The notes: generated by a model not told the origin, from the sequence alone. Shown: positions 11,972 to 24,823, numbered from the stretch's first letter. The stretch is DNA of 64,000 nt from Sanghuangporus weigelae (GCA_033182465.1 CP137322.1:2232001-2296000); one strand, 5' to 3'. Program-made: numbers and translations.

Positions 11972-12786
11972 ATGGCTCGCGATCCCGCTACCGCTAGTTT
12001 CAAGGTATGCGTATTTCGATCATGGAAGGTTAATGTTAATTTGACTTGCATGCCAGTTCAATCACACCATGCTACGTGTCAAGGACCCAAAAGTCTCTCT
12101 GAAGTTCTACACAGAGGTGAGGATGATACGAATAGATGATGATTGTGGGTTGCTCAGCGTTCTAGTAGGTCCTGGGTATGGAACACATTGAGAGTGCGTC
12201 ATGAGACTCAAGCTACCTTCCGATATGCGTACATTCATACATTTCCTCTCACGGACTAAATTTTTTATTGCAGCATATGACTTTCCCTCGTTCACGCTGT
12301 ACTTCCTTGCGTTCGACCATTCGAATGGAGCAGAAAATACAGGAGTCAAGAAGGCGAACCGGACAGCGCGTGAGGGTGAGTGAGAGCGCATATAGTCACT
12401 CTTCCGTAACTTGACGGGAGGATTTATATATTAATATTGCCCTGGACCTGGATCTTCACAGGTATTCTGGAACTGACGCACAACAAGGGCACGGAGAACG
12501 ACGCGAACTTCAAGTATGCGAACGGGAACTCCGACCCCGGTAGAGGATTCGGACACATTGCGATTTCGGTTGATGATATCCAGGCTGCGTGTGCGCGCTT
12601 TGAGCAGCTTGGCGTCCCGTTCCAGAAGAGGCTCACAGACGGGACGATGAAGCATATCGCTTTCATCAAGGATCCCGATGAGTGAGTGGTCTTTATGATG
12701 TTCTGGAGAGTAGACGGCTTATTGATGCACTTTGCAGCTACTGGATTGAGGTTATCTCTTCCAGACGTAACCCCGGAGAAGCGTAA
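11972..12786 (+). CDS. GLO1: Glyoxalase I (lactoylglutathione lyase)
   Basis: The enzyme isomerises the hemithioacetal of methylglyoxal and glutathione to S-lactoylglutathione, detoxifying methylglyoxal in the cytosol. Exon 1 (ATG 11972) encodes [11 protein letters not shown]. Later exons give [76 protein letters not shown] and [12 protein letters not shown]. The four expected metal ligands are visible: His in FNHTML, Glu in LELTHN, His in GHIAIS and Glu in WIEV. It is a single-domain form of roughly 170-180 residues, unlike the tandem-domain yeast enzyme. It stops at TAA 12784-12786 after NPGEA. About five short introns are present. Confidence 0.93.
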
Positions 12787-14027
12787 CCGCGAAGTAAGCG
12801 AATGAATGAAAGACGAAGTAAGAAATTATGAGTGATCGGCCGATATTGTAGCATGCATATGTAGGACGTAGTGTGGAATCGTGTCGTGTATCGCTAGGGT
12901 CATATTTTGAGGTAGTATACGTATATGCCAGCGTCATTTGTAAAATAGCCGGAAGCGAGATCAGGCATAGAGGTCATGCAAATTTCAAGCGACGAATTTA
13001 GAGAGCCACCGGACAAAACACGAAGCGTCCCTTGACACAGCACTAGTGCAAGCACCGAAACCGAATGAAGATTTCCTTTCCTTTTGCAAAGTGAGGCAGA
13101 TCGTCGGCGGGAAGTGGGACAAGACGTGAGAGTGCTACAGATACTCGCTGCACGGAGCACATGGTCGGTTTGTTAGATTATACTAGTATAGGGTTGACCG
13201 TTTCGTTAGTTGACCGGGTTTCGAGGCCTCTATAAGTTAGGAGACTCCTTTTGGAGAGAGAGAGAGCCAAGATCGAACGACGATGGAGTAATTTATCCTG
13301 GTGATAGTGGACGAGAAAGACGGACGCCTCTAGATCTGTGTCGTACCGTGTCCGATCGTGTAACAGCTAAGAGAGGACTTTATACGGTGGCTCGAAACCA
13401 CGACAATAAAACAAAGTATAGTTTCAAGACTTCATCTCCCAATAGGTAGACATTAAGGGCGGTAGATTAGGTAGACCTCCGTGGGTGTCGATATTATATA
13501 CCATGAACGGTTGGCAGGACGGGAGAAGGGCGTGGGCGTGTGGGGGCGTTGGCCGAGACAGGCGGCGCTCCTTGTCAGAACTCAGAAGAACCCCGCTAAA
13601 GAATTGAAATAAAATAAAATAAAATAAAATAAAATAATCCTGGTCAATCAAACTGAAAATTGCCTGAATGCGCAACGTGTGCGTTGACTACGGCGACATG
13701 ATGAGCGGGTGGTTCTCAAACGCAGTCGATACCATTCAGACATTCAAAAGTAAGCGTTTCAAATTCACGAAAGGGTCCGTTGTAATGTATGTATGTAACG
13801 TTGTTCACTTATCTGTACGTACCTGACTAATCTTTACCTTATATAGGAAATATAAGCTCGTGACGTTCCATCCGTGCCGCCGCCAGTGCCGTTTGACTTG
13901 ACTGACAACGAACGGGCAGCAGCTGCTCTGCTCCTGCTCTCGCGCTCGCGCTCTCAGACTCGGACTCAGACTCGGCGTGTACCCGTGTCGCTGCTCGTCA
14001 AGTGCCAATGCTACTGTTGCGTGTCCT
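12787..14027. other. Intergenic region upstream of adenylyl cyclase
   Basis: This 1.24-kb region holds the GLO1 3' flank and the cyclase upstream region. An (AAAAT)n microsatellite lies at 13607-13637. A short ATG-led frame at 13698 (MMSGWFSNAVDTIQTFK, then a GTAAGC donor-like site) could be an upstream exon or a small separate frame. I could not join it convincingly to the cyclase frame. No other conserved coding is seen. Confidence 0.4.
13607..13637. repeat. (AAAAT)n microsatellite
   Basis: About six consecutive AAAAT units are visible in the intergenic region before the cyclase gene. Confidence 0.85.
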
Positions 14028-17000
14028 ATGATGTCCTCCACTACTTCAATCCACCTCGACCCCGGCGACCGCTGGGACTATCTTTCCCCAGAGTCAATCC
14101 CGCCCAATGTCCCCACCACGGGTGAAGACAGCGTCGTGATCGCACCTTGGCTCGAGGAACCTGTGAGTGCTCTATTCTCTATATCATTGAGCTCAAGTGT
14201 AATTGCCATGTAATGTAAAATTCTAATTATTTGTTATGTATAGCCTGCACCGCCGAGCAAGAGCCAGAAGCACGGAGCTGCGCTGAACACCAAGCGCTCG
14301 GTCATGAACTTCGTATCCGCCCGCCAGGGGAGCACGACGTCCCTCCCCCGCGCCGCCCGAGGGAGCGAGTCGATCTGCGATAGCATCAGCTCGAGCGGGA
14401 CGGAGAGACAGTCGAGCACGGACATGCGCAAGCCGAAGAGTATGAACATGTTTAACGTCATCAAGAAGAAAGTTAGTAGGATTGGGAAGGACGAAGGCTC
14501 CAATAACGGCAGCAACGGCAGCAAGGATAGTAATTCGTCCAGTGCGAATGCGGTTGTCCCCCCTTTGCCATCACCTTTGTACTCTCAGTCCTTCTTGCCG
14601 TTGCAGGCCTCGCCGGCACCCGCTCCTCGAAAACACCGCCGTCGGAATCGGCCAAAATCACCTTTACCACCGCAACGACCGCCGAAAGAACCTGAATTCA
14701 CGCTGGACACAAACCTCGACGAGATGGACGGGATCGTCGACATGACGATCCGGAACAACGACGTGAAGGGTATCCTGGCAAACGACAACGCGAGCGCGAG
14801 CTCTCCGGGAAGTGGGTTCGAAAGTAGCTACCAGTCAAGCAGCTGGAGCGCGTCTGACGGCAGCTTTCACCCGCTCGCATCGTCCCCGCCTGCGCATATC
14901 AACACACATTTCCAACCTGCATTCTTTAGCAACCCTTTCCTTCCGAACGCTACCCTAAGTGCGTCTGCGCAAGCAGCCACACATCGGCGCAGAGGGCCAT
15001 CGCACGTCGATCCGAAGAAGATTTGTCCCAAAACGCCGTTACCTAGACCTCCAGACAAGACAGACAAGAAGGTAGACGGCGAGAAACGCGATGATGAGCC
15101 ACACAGTCCAGGCTGGGCAGCTCCGGAAAGCTGGGCGGTGGAAAAAGAAGGAGGGCTTCCAGACGTCCCCTATACAGATTCCGACGCGTCAGATTCGATA
15201 AGTGCAGTCGAGCGCTCGCAAACTGTAAAACAACCGCGCCGTAGAACGCGAAATCCGAAACGCGCTCAGAGCATTCCGCACTACCAGATTCGAATACACC
15301 GGAGCGATGGGACGTATCACGTTGTGAAATGTCCGTTGACGACGACGGTCTCGGAGCTCGTGCCTGTGATGAATCATAAGCTATTCCTGGATGAGACGAG
15401 GGAGCCGCATAGTTTGTATGTCAAGGAGCGGGAGCGAGGTATGTTGCACTTTTTTTGGGTCTTATCAGTTAGTCATTACTGATTGATTGCATTGTAAAGA
15501 ACGAGTGCTTGCGCCAACCGAAAAACCAGCTGATCTTGTCCGAAGAAGGCTTGAACAGGCAGGGTATGACGTTGCCGATGGGTTGCCATCGCTGGGAGCC
15601 GACGAGATTGGCTTCCTCATAAAATTCATATACAAAAGTAACTTCTTGGGTGACCAGGTTAGTATTTTCGTTCTCGGAGAATGATAAACTTGCTAAAACT
15701 ATTGCATCTTATAGCAAGAAGAGCCAATTGTGGATAATAATTTCGAGCTCATCGACCTTACGGGACGAAGCCTCAAAACTATACCAATCCTTTTACACGC
15801 CAACGCTCCAAAAATTGTCTTCTTGAACCTTTCCAGAAACCCAATGCTTGAAATCCCACTCGATTTCATTCAATCATGTACGACTCTCCGCGAGCTTCGT
15901 CTATCAAACATGGCGATGAAGAAGGTCCCACAGAGTGTGCGACATAGTGCATCATTAATCAATCTGGACATATCGTGTAACCGAATTGCCGACCTTGATG
16001 ACTCCGGGTTGGATCGAATCCCCAGGTTAGGGACGCTGAAGGCGCAGAATAACAGGATCGACAAGCTACCGCAGTGGTTCCCTAAGCTACGCTCGCTCAA
16101 GTTTCTTAACATCTCAAATAACAAATTCCAGGCTGTGCCTTCTGTTATTCCTGAGATGTCCAGCCTTGTGGACCTCGACATATCTTTTAACATGGTCTCC
16201 TCCCTCCCTCCTGAAATCGGTTCGCTCAAGTCGTTGCATAGTCTGGTTATGGTCGGAAACCAGATCTCGAAGTTCCCGCCGGAGTTTTCGGGGCTCATCA
16301 ATTTGGTGAATCTCGACTGTCGGAGGAACAACATCTCGGACCTGTCGCTCGTTTCGAAGTTACCGAGGCTGGAGCATCTCCTAGCTGACCACAACGCTGT
16401 GCATGCCTTGGATCTCGTCGTCGGGCCGTGCATGCGAGTGTTGGACTCCTCGCACAACGACATCACTCAGCTTACCGTCCTCGCCAATCCATCCAATCCT
16501 TCCCATTTCCAGCTCACCTCCTTAAATATCTCGCACGCCAAACTCAGCAGTCTGGACGACACGGCCTTCGCTCACCTCACGACTCTCGAGACTCTGCACA
16601 TCGACCATAATGCCTTCCGCTTCATCCCCGAGTCGCTCGGCCTGCTGACGAACCTCGTGACTTTCACCTGCTCGGACAATCAGTTGGACATGCTGCCTAT
16701 GAGTATCGGGAATTTACAGCGATTGGTCCTCCTGGATGCGCATAATAACAGTCTGACGGAGCTGCCGCCGACGATGTGGCAATGCAGGTCGCTCGAGACG
16801 GTCAATGTGACGTCAAATTTGATCAGTACGCTGCATGATCCGCCGAGTCCGTCAGCGAGCATCGATAACTTCGATAACGGCGAGTCGTACGCACTTGCTC
16901 CGCCGATGAGGGACGTCCCTCGGAAACCATCTACGGCGGATTCTGTTATCAGTCAGTCGTCGGCTATGCGGTGGCTCCCGCCACTAGCAAGATCACTCAA

Positions 17001-19801
17001 GAGGCTCTATCTCGGTGAAAACCGATTGACGGATGATACCTTGCATCCTTTATCGGCGCTCCGCGAGCTTCGCGTGCTCAATCTCTCGTTCAACAATATC
17101 CAAGAGCTGCCGTCTTCGTTCTTCCGGAATATGGTACTTCTGGAGGAGATCTACCTGAGTGGGAACAAACTGTCGATGATCCCGACTGAGGACTTGCATC
17201 GCCTGACGAGCCTGACGGTGATTTTCTTGAATGGGAATAAGCTCCAGGTGTTGCCATCTGAGCTTGGGAAGCTGAAGAGCCTGACTGTGCTCGACGTGGG
17301 CAGTAATGTCCTCAAGTATAACATAAACAACTGGGAGTTTGACTGGAATTGGTAAGATCCCATTTCTACTTTTTTTTTCTCGATTTGGGGTATATGTAAC
17401 TAAATGTGGTGGGATTTACAGGAACTTCAACAAGGCGCTGAAATACCTAAACTTGTCGGGAAACAAGCGTCTGAAGATCCAACCGGACCAAAGTCGGATG
17501 TCCATGGCGCATCACACGGCAAGCCACAGGAAGGTCCTCGCAGACTTCGCCGAGCTGACTCAGCTTCGGGTACTTGGGCTTATGGACGTTACAGTCACCT
17601 CAGGTATTCCAGAGGATGACGAGCTGCGGCGAGTCCGGACTTCTCTCTCCGAGGTCAATCAGATGCCATATGGTATTGCGGACACACTTGGCAAGAAGGA
17701 CGTGTTGGGTATGCTGGACGTCGTCGTCCCAGACTTCCGCGGCCGGAGCGACGAATGCATATTCGCGATGTTCGGCCGCTTCGACGCGTCGCACATGAAC
17801 AACCGCGTGTCGAAGTTCCTGGGCGAGAACTTCGTGAAGGTGTTCGCGCAGCAGCTGGAGAAGCTCGATAAGAATGCGAAGGAGACGGTGCATGACGCGA
17901 TGCGGAGGACGTTCCTGACGCTGAACAAGAACATGCATGCGTTTTTGACGGCGAGCGTGAACCTTAGTCGGAAGATGTCGGCGGCGAGCGCGTCGACTGC
18001 GACGCAGGCTACTTTGGCGACGGATTTGGGGATCCTGCGGAACGGAGCGTCGGGTATCGTGGTGTATTTCTTGGGCAAGACTATTCATGTTGCGAATGCT
18101 GGTGATGTGTTGGCTGTGGTTTCGCGGCAGGGGACGGCACAGGTGGTGTCACGAAAACATGAGCCGTTTGACCGCGAAGAGACTGCTCGTATTCGTGCCG
18201 CAGAAGGATGGGTCTCTCCAAAGGGTCTAGTAAACGAGGAGATAGAAGTCTCGCGTTCATTCGGTTTCTACCATCTCTTACCCGCAGTGAATCCCCGACC
18301 AGACATCGCAAGCTACGAGCTCTCGGAATTAGACGAATTCATCATCATCGCCAACCGCGGACTGTGGGACTACGTTTCGTATCGCACCGCTGTAGACATT
18401 GCGCGTTCGGAGAAGGATGATCCTATGATCGCCTCACAGAAGCTGCGCGACTTCGCGATCAGTTATGGAGCGGATGGGAGTACCATGATCATGGTTATTT
18501 GTGTGTCTGCTTTGTTCACAGCTCGATCGAGACAGGCAACGGTGGGTTCCTTGGCGGATGTGGATTCATACCAGGCTCGCAAGCCGAAGCCGAAAACGCA
18601 GGATATCGGGGACGTGCAGCTTTCGAGACTGCCTCAGGAAGTGCTTGCTCCCACCGGACACGTGGCTTTGGTATTCACAGATATCCGGAACTCAACTCAC
18701 CTCTGGGACGCGAACGCTGGGATGCCGACTGCAATGCGTCTGCATAATCAGCTGCTGCGCCGGCAACTTCGGCTATGTGGCGGGTACGAGGTCAAAACGG
18801 AAGGCGATGCGTTCATGTGCTCGTTCCCGAACGTGCTGTCTGCGCTCAAGTGGTGTCTGACAGTCCAGCTGGACCTCCTACACGAGTCTTGGCCTCTGGA
18901 GATCCTTGAATGTGAAGACGGGAAGGAGATTTACGATAAGAATGAGAGGCTGATTGAACGTGGGCTTTCGGTGCGAATGGGTATGCATTGTGGTACGCCC
19001 GTCTGCGAGCCGGATCCGATTACGCACCGGATGGACTACTTTGGGCCGATGGTCAACCGTTCGGCGCGGATAGTCGGGAGTGCGAATGGTGGGCAGATCA
19101 TGTGCAGCGCGGATGTTGTGCGGGAGATCCGCTCGCAGGTGTTGAACAAAGAATACGACCCCGCAGACCCGGAACAAAAAGCCTTAGTTACTACGATAGA
19201 GGGCATCGGCGTTGAGATTGTTCCTGTTGGCGAGCGCCGCTTAAAGGGGCTTGAAATTCCAGAAATGCTCTCGTTGATATATCCCAAGGAACTCATTGGG
19301 AGGAGTGAGCTCATCCTCGCAGACGAGCCGGACGCGTCGGGTTCTCGTGTGCAGTATAGCGTTGTGCAGATGCGCGAGTTGGCCACGCTGTGCGTGAGGT
19401 TGGAGGCCTTGACCTCCTGTCGCGTCTTGCGTCCACTTCCACGGAAAGGTAGCACGGCCAGTACAGCCGGCGGTCCTCCCGTAGACGCCTCCTCTTCCTC
19501 CGTATCACTCCCCGCGGAACGCGCGGAAGACAGCGTCGCCATGTACGCCGACCCGATGACGCTCATCCCGCATATCAGCGACAAGGCTGAGGACCGCGAG
19601 CTGATGGCGATCCTCGACTCGCTCTCGATGCGTATTGAAAACGCGTTGGCGTCGCTTATGTTGAGACGTATGGGCAACGCGCCGCAGTCTGTTCTCGACA
19701 GATTACAGCAAGGGGAGGAAGTCGACCAGCGGACGTTGATTCAGGTGCTTTCCTTCCTGCAGGCGGCTTTACCCTCTCTTCCTCAGTTGGATGATTCTTG
19801 A
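14028..19801 (+). CDS. CYR1: Adenylyl cyclase (Ras-associating, LRR, PP2C-like and class III catalytic domains)
   Basis: This is the fungal cAMP-producing enzyme that feeds protein kinase A. From the first in-frame ATG (14028) about 1,830 residues are encoded in five exons, with introns near 14163-14243, 15439-15499, 15658-15717 and 17353-17420. Domain order: a disordered Ser/Pro-rich N-terminal third; a Ras-association-like domain (HYQIRIHRSDGTYHVVKCPL to KERERERVLAPTEKP); about 20 leucine-rich repeats (LPPEIGSLKSLHSLVMVGNQ and similar); a PP2C-like domain (GIADTLGKKDVLGMLD, GILRNGASGIVVYFLGKTIH); and a class III cyclase domain. The catalytic domain shows the metal-binding Asp residues in VFTDIRNSTH and KTEGDAFMCSF, and the HRMDYFGPMVNRSARI segment with the base-specifying Asp and the Asn/Arg pair. 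A CAP-binding-type C-terminal tail follows. A decayed partial copy lies at 27240-29135. The true N-terminus may lie upstream. Confidence 0.92.
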
Positions 19802-20718
19802 GCTGCATTCATCATCTTCTGAACTGTCTTCTGATTGTCTCTCTTTCCTTTCTTTATTATTTCTTCTTGGGTGTCGTGTCTGCTGTCTTATTTCTTTCCG
19901 ATGGTTTGATATCGCCGATTTAAATTCTGTCCTTATGTTCGTTTCTTCATCTTTTTGTCTTTGCATTGATCACGCTTTGTAGAACTGCTACTGCTTTGAC
20001 TGTACTGGCATCCATCCTCGTCTCCTTGTCTCTGTGTTAAGCTTACTTATTTCTGGACCCCGGTATTCGTGCGCGTGTAAAGCAAGTAAACTCTATGTAT
20101 GATAGTAATGTTATTTTATTTTCCTTCTGATTTTTTTTCTCTTTTCAATATACTACTGTGTTTCTTCCGAACTTTAGGTACATATACACCTCTCTTGTTT
20201 TCTATAATGCGCAGCACACTTACAGAGCCATAAGAACAACAACGTGATGAAAGAGTGAAAAGGTGACCTCATGGTAGTTGATGCAAAATTGGAATTGGAA
20301 AAAGGCTTCATGGAGAGCGCTGCATGTCGCCTGAACCAGAGGTTTTTTGCGTGACGATAATGGTGATTGTTATGAAATACTGCTGAATATCGTGCTTTCG
20401 GCTCCCACCCCGTTCGAGGCGACTTCTCATCGTAATAGGGTCGTCCTCCGAAACGCATAATACACAACGGACACACCGAGCAAAAACTCATTTCCGAACC
20501 GTGAAAATGTTACTCAGAATGGAAAAAGAGCCAATCGGATAAGAGCTCACCCGTTCCGATCAAAATTTCTAAGGGCTTGGAATGAGTTTTTGCCCGGTGT
20601 GGGATAGATTCTTCAACGCAAGGGACTAGACATGCAGAACAACCAAGCAAGAGTAAATAATCACCGAGAATCCAGAAAGCAAAATACAAAGCGGGAAATA
20701 AATACTAAAAGTTCATGT
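19802..20718. other. Convergent 3' region after adenylyl cyclase
   Basis: The first 350 bases are T- and C-rich and look like the cyclase 3' UTR; a similar sequence is found behind the pseudogene copy near 28880-29135. A small minus-strand frame at 20174-20491 has no recognisable domain. A paired inverted repeat lies at 20472-20601. Confidence 0.5.
20472..20601. repeat. Imperfect inverted repeat, possible short MITE remnant
   Basis: The arm CACACCGAGCAAAAACTCAT (from 20472) is matched in reverse complement by 20579-20601, with one mismatch and one single-base gap over about 23 bases. The spacer is about 83 bases. GGA lies directly outside both arms. The structure could be a tiny terminal-inverted-repeat element or a hairpin in 3' flanking RNA. 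Confidence 0.4.
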
Positions 20719-22713
20719 CTAAGTGGTTGCGCCACCATCCTCGAAACTCTTCGCTCCTAATGCACGTTTCTTCACTTCCTTCCAGCTCATCAAAAGATCT
20801 GGGTGAATCTGTTCGTCAACAGAAGTGTCGCCCTCTGCAATCCTTCGTTTCACCCTCTCGATGCGTTCCTGCATGTCCCGTATTTCTCGGTTACTCGTAG
20901 GTCGCTTCGACAGCTCCCACAATTCGATTGAGGACTGGAAATCTTTCAGAGCTTCGTCCAGATCGCCTACTTTCTACAGAATCGAGTTCATGAGATTGAC
21001 GAAGAATTTGGTACGGAAGGTATATGATCTACTTACCTCCAGGAAAATTGCCTTGTGTTTCGTCGCCAAAGCAAAAATTTCCCCGCATGTCCGAAATTTA
21101 TCAACGTGTTTCCGTTTCATTAATGTTCCTTCCCTCTCGACATCGTTGATAAGTTCTAAAGTCTGTAATAGATTGGGAGGGATTCGATGGTGTTCCATGT
21201 AACACCAGTCGTGCGGATAAATCGCAATATCCAAATGCCGGAACATAAAATTCATTCGATAATTGGAGTATTCCAGCCAGCGAAACCCATATTCCCAATC
21301 TTCAAGCCGTGAATCACTCTTTGCTGTCCCTCGTAACCCACTTACGAGAAGTGCCAATGTATATGCGTTGTAAGCGATACTACTCGACTTGATCAATGCG
21401 ATGGACATGAAGACTCTATGATACACGCACATAAAATGCCCATTTTTTTCGGCAAAAATCCCGATATGCTTGAGTGGAATCGCGATCGCTGAAGGTACGT
21501 CCGACGCACACCAAAAGGGAAGAGAAAGGTTCTCGTCTTCCGGAGTAACTTCGTCTTCTGATATTTCAAGATCAGCCGTTGAGTCTCCTTCAGTTTGCTG
21601 AGAGTTAGTTGGTCCAGTCGGCAGATTAGAACGAGATTGTAGGTAAGATGGGATGCCGAAGAAGGATGGCTCGACAGTTGCAAATTGCTCGACATGAGTA
21701 ATAAGGTCATATACTTCCTCCCGGAGACCCTGACAAACTGGAAACAACGGTATCATCTCACGGATTGCAGACGACAGCCATTTCCCCTCAGCAGTCGGTT
21801 CGCAGTCCTCAGACAAGCTTGTGAGCTTCGAAAGTATGGATATAAGGAAGCGTCTCTCGACAAGCTCATCCGAGTCAAGGGCGGTAGTAGACTTATTATC
21901 TGTGCCCATGTAACCTGAGGTCAGAACTTGAGCATGCAGGGATCGTCCATTCTGCTCACCGGAATGTCTCTGATATCGCGAGCGGTATATACAGATGGCA
22001 TCGCAAAGAACTTTATATGCTTCGCGAGCCTTCCCGGCTCTTTCAAGCTCGTCGGAGAACCAGATCGCAACGTTCAAAAACTTGATAGAAGAGTTGGGAT
22101 GGAGCATCTGCTCCGGCGCATTCCGCACAGTTGTCCATGTCCTGGAGCAGAGGAAAAGATATAAGCACCAAGACACAGCGAAGCTCGCAGAAAACGAAGC
22201 ACTCTTCAAGTTTTTCTAAAGTCAAATCTGCCCGGTTCAGTATTATTCCAATTCGAGCCAGCACCAAACGTCTGTGAATTTCTTTAGGCCAGCCCGTCAG
22301 TTGAGGAGGATACAAGCTATAAGAAGTCCGTTCGTAAGTTTCCGATACCAATACAGGCAATCTAAGACTCACACATTCACGACGTCAAATGCGAAACTAA
22401 CAACGGTCCAGCAACAATAAAGGGCCACGCCGCCCAAGGAGCCCTTCAAGATAAGGCGACCGAATCTGCTTGCTTGGCTCTCTGCATTCGAAGACTCGGA
22501 GTAGTGACTGTTAGAGGCTCTTTGTGGATGCCTTTGAAGGACCTTGGATTCAATAACCAGGCGCGGGCGCGCACAGGAAAGATGCATTGAGCGATCTTGT
22601 ATGAGAGGCTCCGTGATTCTTAAGTTGTTGCGGCATTCATGAGTACGGGTTGGAGAAACAGACAGAGCACCCCTCGCCAGCGGTAGAGTTCTCAATCTAC
22701 CAAAAATCGACAT
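20719..22713 (-). CDS. Predicted mitochondrial TPR-like membrane protein (Mgr3-like, tentative)
   Basis: The ATG at 22713 begins MSIFGRLRTLPLARGALSV, an arginine-rich presequence typical of mitochondrial import. A hydrophobic segment (GGVALYCCWTVVSFAFDVV) suggests one membrane span near residue 105. Exon 2 gives LYPPQLTGWPKEIHRRLVLA; a GTGCTT..CCAG intron then joins KLEE to TWTTVRNAPEQM. The large exon continues with helical TPR-like segments (WFSDELERAGKAREAYKVLC, ELVERRFLISILSKLTSL), an acidic linker and FRTCGEIFALATKHKAIFLE. After a last intron (near 20977-21037) come KVGDLDEALKDFQSSIELWE, a good TPR unit, and a basic C-terminus ending GGATT. Plan and presequence resemble Mgr3-type TPR adaptors of the mitochondrial i-AAA protease, but the match is weak. 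A LINE inserted 52 bases upstream of its ATG. Confidence 0.65.
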
Positions 22714-22764
22714 AATATAAACGCCAAAGACGGTGCATTTGTAGCTTAGAAGTGTGTGTGGATC

Positions 22765-22777
22765 ACTGGTACAAGGA
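22765..22777. repeat. Target-site duplication, left copy
   Basis: ACTGGTACAAGGA at 22765-22777 recurs exactly at 26585-26597, directly after the poly-A tail of the LINE. Confidence 0.9.
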
Positions 22778-22778
22778 G

Positions 22779-24823
22779 GGGTCCCACAAGGGTCCCCCGT
22801 TTCCCCCATCCTTGCCACGCTCTTTGCTCGTGGTGCCCTATCCCTCTTCGATGATGACGACGACACTTTCATTTTCGCGTATGTCGATGACCATCTCCTT
22901 GTTGTTCAATCCACTTCCTTTGACATGAATAACGAACTCCTCCTCCGGGCTTTTAATCGCCTGTCTTCTTTCTTGACATCTCTGGGCCTTTCTTTGGACG
23001 CGGCTAAAACCGAGCTGATACATTTCGGCCGGGGCGGCCTGTCTGGGCCCCTTCTTACTCTCCCCCTCACCTCCCCTCTTGTTCTTCATCCCCTCCGCGC
23101 CATTCGTTGGCTCGGTATTTGGTGGGAGCCGGGTTTGACGTGGAAGGAGCACACATCCCGAATGCGGTGTAAAGCATCTTCGGCTCTGTGTGCCCTGCGT
23201 CTCCTCGCAAACACCTATCGCGGCCTCTCCCCTATCCTCATTCGCCGGCTTATTGTCGGCGTTGTACGCCCTATCCTCCTCTGGGGGGCTCCGGTTTGGT
23301 ACACCGGGGTCGCTCAAGCTACTATTCTCAAGCGACTCCAGAGTGTTCTGGACGCTTCTGCTCGTTTCCTTTTGGGGGTTTTCAAAGGGGCCTCTGCCCC
23401 GGCCCTCCGTTTCTTTTCTTCTCTTATGCCTCTATCCGCTTATCTCCCTAAGCTCAAAGCCTTTGTGGCATACCGCCGACTTACCCTCCCTAATCCACCC
23501 CGTCGGAAATTTACTTCTGACGGGCCGAAATCCCGTTTTTCTAAAAGTTTCACTGACCCCTTCCCCTGGTTGCCAGCAGAAACCCTACCTCGCTCCGTGT
23601 GCCCCCCATGGTCCTCTATGAGCTCGCCCTCGCCCCGGATGGTTTTTCACCTCCCCGGCAACGCTAAGGCTGCACGGAAGGACACGGTGGCCAGTATCAA
23701 CGCCACTGCATACCCCATTAACTCCGACCATCTCTCCGTCTTCACTGATGGGTCCGCCACTCTCCTCCCGAACCTACGCTACATTACGGGATGGTCCTGG
23801 GTCGCCTACTCCGCTGGAGTGGAGGCCCTCCATGCCCAGGGTAACGTTGGCCCTTTCGCCCACTCCACCGACTTAGAAATGACGGCCCTCTTGAAACTGT
23901 CGTCGGCATTAACCTCCTTACCCGACTTGACGCACTACCTCCGTCGCGCGTGTTCTCTACACATCTATACCGATTGCCTCCCAGCCCTTTCCATGCTGGA
24001 GAAGCCTACTCGTTCCCCTGGCCTCCAGGTGGCGCTTGAAACCCGGGCCCTTTTTATGACCGCCCTCACGCGTTTCCCCCGGCTAACTATTCACCTTCAC
24101 TGGTGCCCCGGCCATGAAAACATCGTCGGCAATGAACGTGCCGATGAACTTGCCCGGGATGCAGCACGTGGTGACCCTGACCACGAACTTAATCCCACCC
24201 TGCGCTACCTACGCGCCTCTGCTTCCCACAGGGCCCTTCAACTCTGGCGGGGACAACACCGGGCGTGGGAGCCAACCACTCGCCTTGGCCGTATGGCCAA
24301 GCGCGCTTGTGTAGGCGAAGTCTCCCATAAACCCCACCCGCTCCTTCGGCTCCCTGCCCCACGATGGGTCAAGGCGCGAGCCGCTCAACTTCTTACTGGG
24401 TGTGGACGGTTCGGGGATTATTTCCACGAACGGCATATTGTTGGCCCCAGCTACAGGTGCCGGCACTGCGACCTCCGCTTCCCACCACTCGAAACTCGCA
24501 CGCATATCCTTTTAGATTGCGCGGCGACAATTGACCTTTGGTCCAAAGCTTGGGATGGGGACCCACCCTCAGACGAAGAGGCGTGGCTCCACCCGGACAA
24601 CTGCGACCGCCTACTCTGGTTCATCGCCAACTCCCGTCCCCTGGCCTTAACTGCGGCCATAGAGAATGAGTTGACGGCCGACCTACCTGCTCCTGGACCT
24701 CCTAAGCACCGCGACCGCTGTAGTGCGCCGCACTTGCCTGTACCGGTACGTCGGTACAGGCCCCTCAGTACTCCGTACAGTATACCATCGTGCGGCGACC
24801 GCTACACCTCCGCCGCTCCTTAA
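22779..24823 (+). CDS. LINE polyprotein remnant: partial reverse transcriptase, RNase H, Cys/His C-terminal domain
   Basis: The frame is open from the element's left end. It enters at GVPQGSPVSPILATLF, has the catalytic FAYVDDHLLV motif of the reverse transcriptase, then the thumb-side region (IRWLGIWWEPGLTW, RPILLWGAPVWYTG). RNase H follows with its expected residues: Asp in VFTDGSAT, Glu in DLEMTALL, Asp in IYTDCLPALS, and His and Asp in CPGHENIVGNERADELA. The C-terminal part has a CxxC..HxxxxC knuckle (YRCRHC, THILLDC) common in this clade of fungal LINEs. The endonuclease and the first half of the reverse transcriptase are missing, so this copy cannot transpose by itself. No in-frame stop or frameshift is seen in the remaining part. 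Confidence 0.88.

Noticed and set aside
15870-16466. 198-codon minus-strand open frame
   Set aside because: It is antisense to the leucine-rich repeats, and its repetitiveness mirrors the LRR codons.
17600-18088. Long minus-strand Arg-rich open frame opposite the cyclase
   Set aside because: It is antisense to the conserved PP2C-like region and has no domain or conserved start of its own.
19036-19677. 213-codon minus-strand open frame
   Set aside because: It is antisense to the cyclase catalytic tail, and a similar antisense frame recurs opposite the pseudogene, as expected from shared sequence.
22838-23317. Minus-strand frame opposite the LINE
   Set aside because: It is the antisense of the reverse-transcriptase region and has no independent features.
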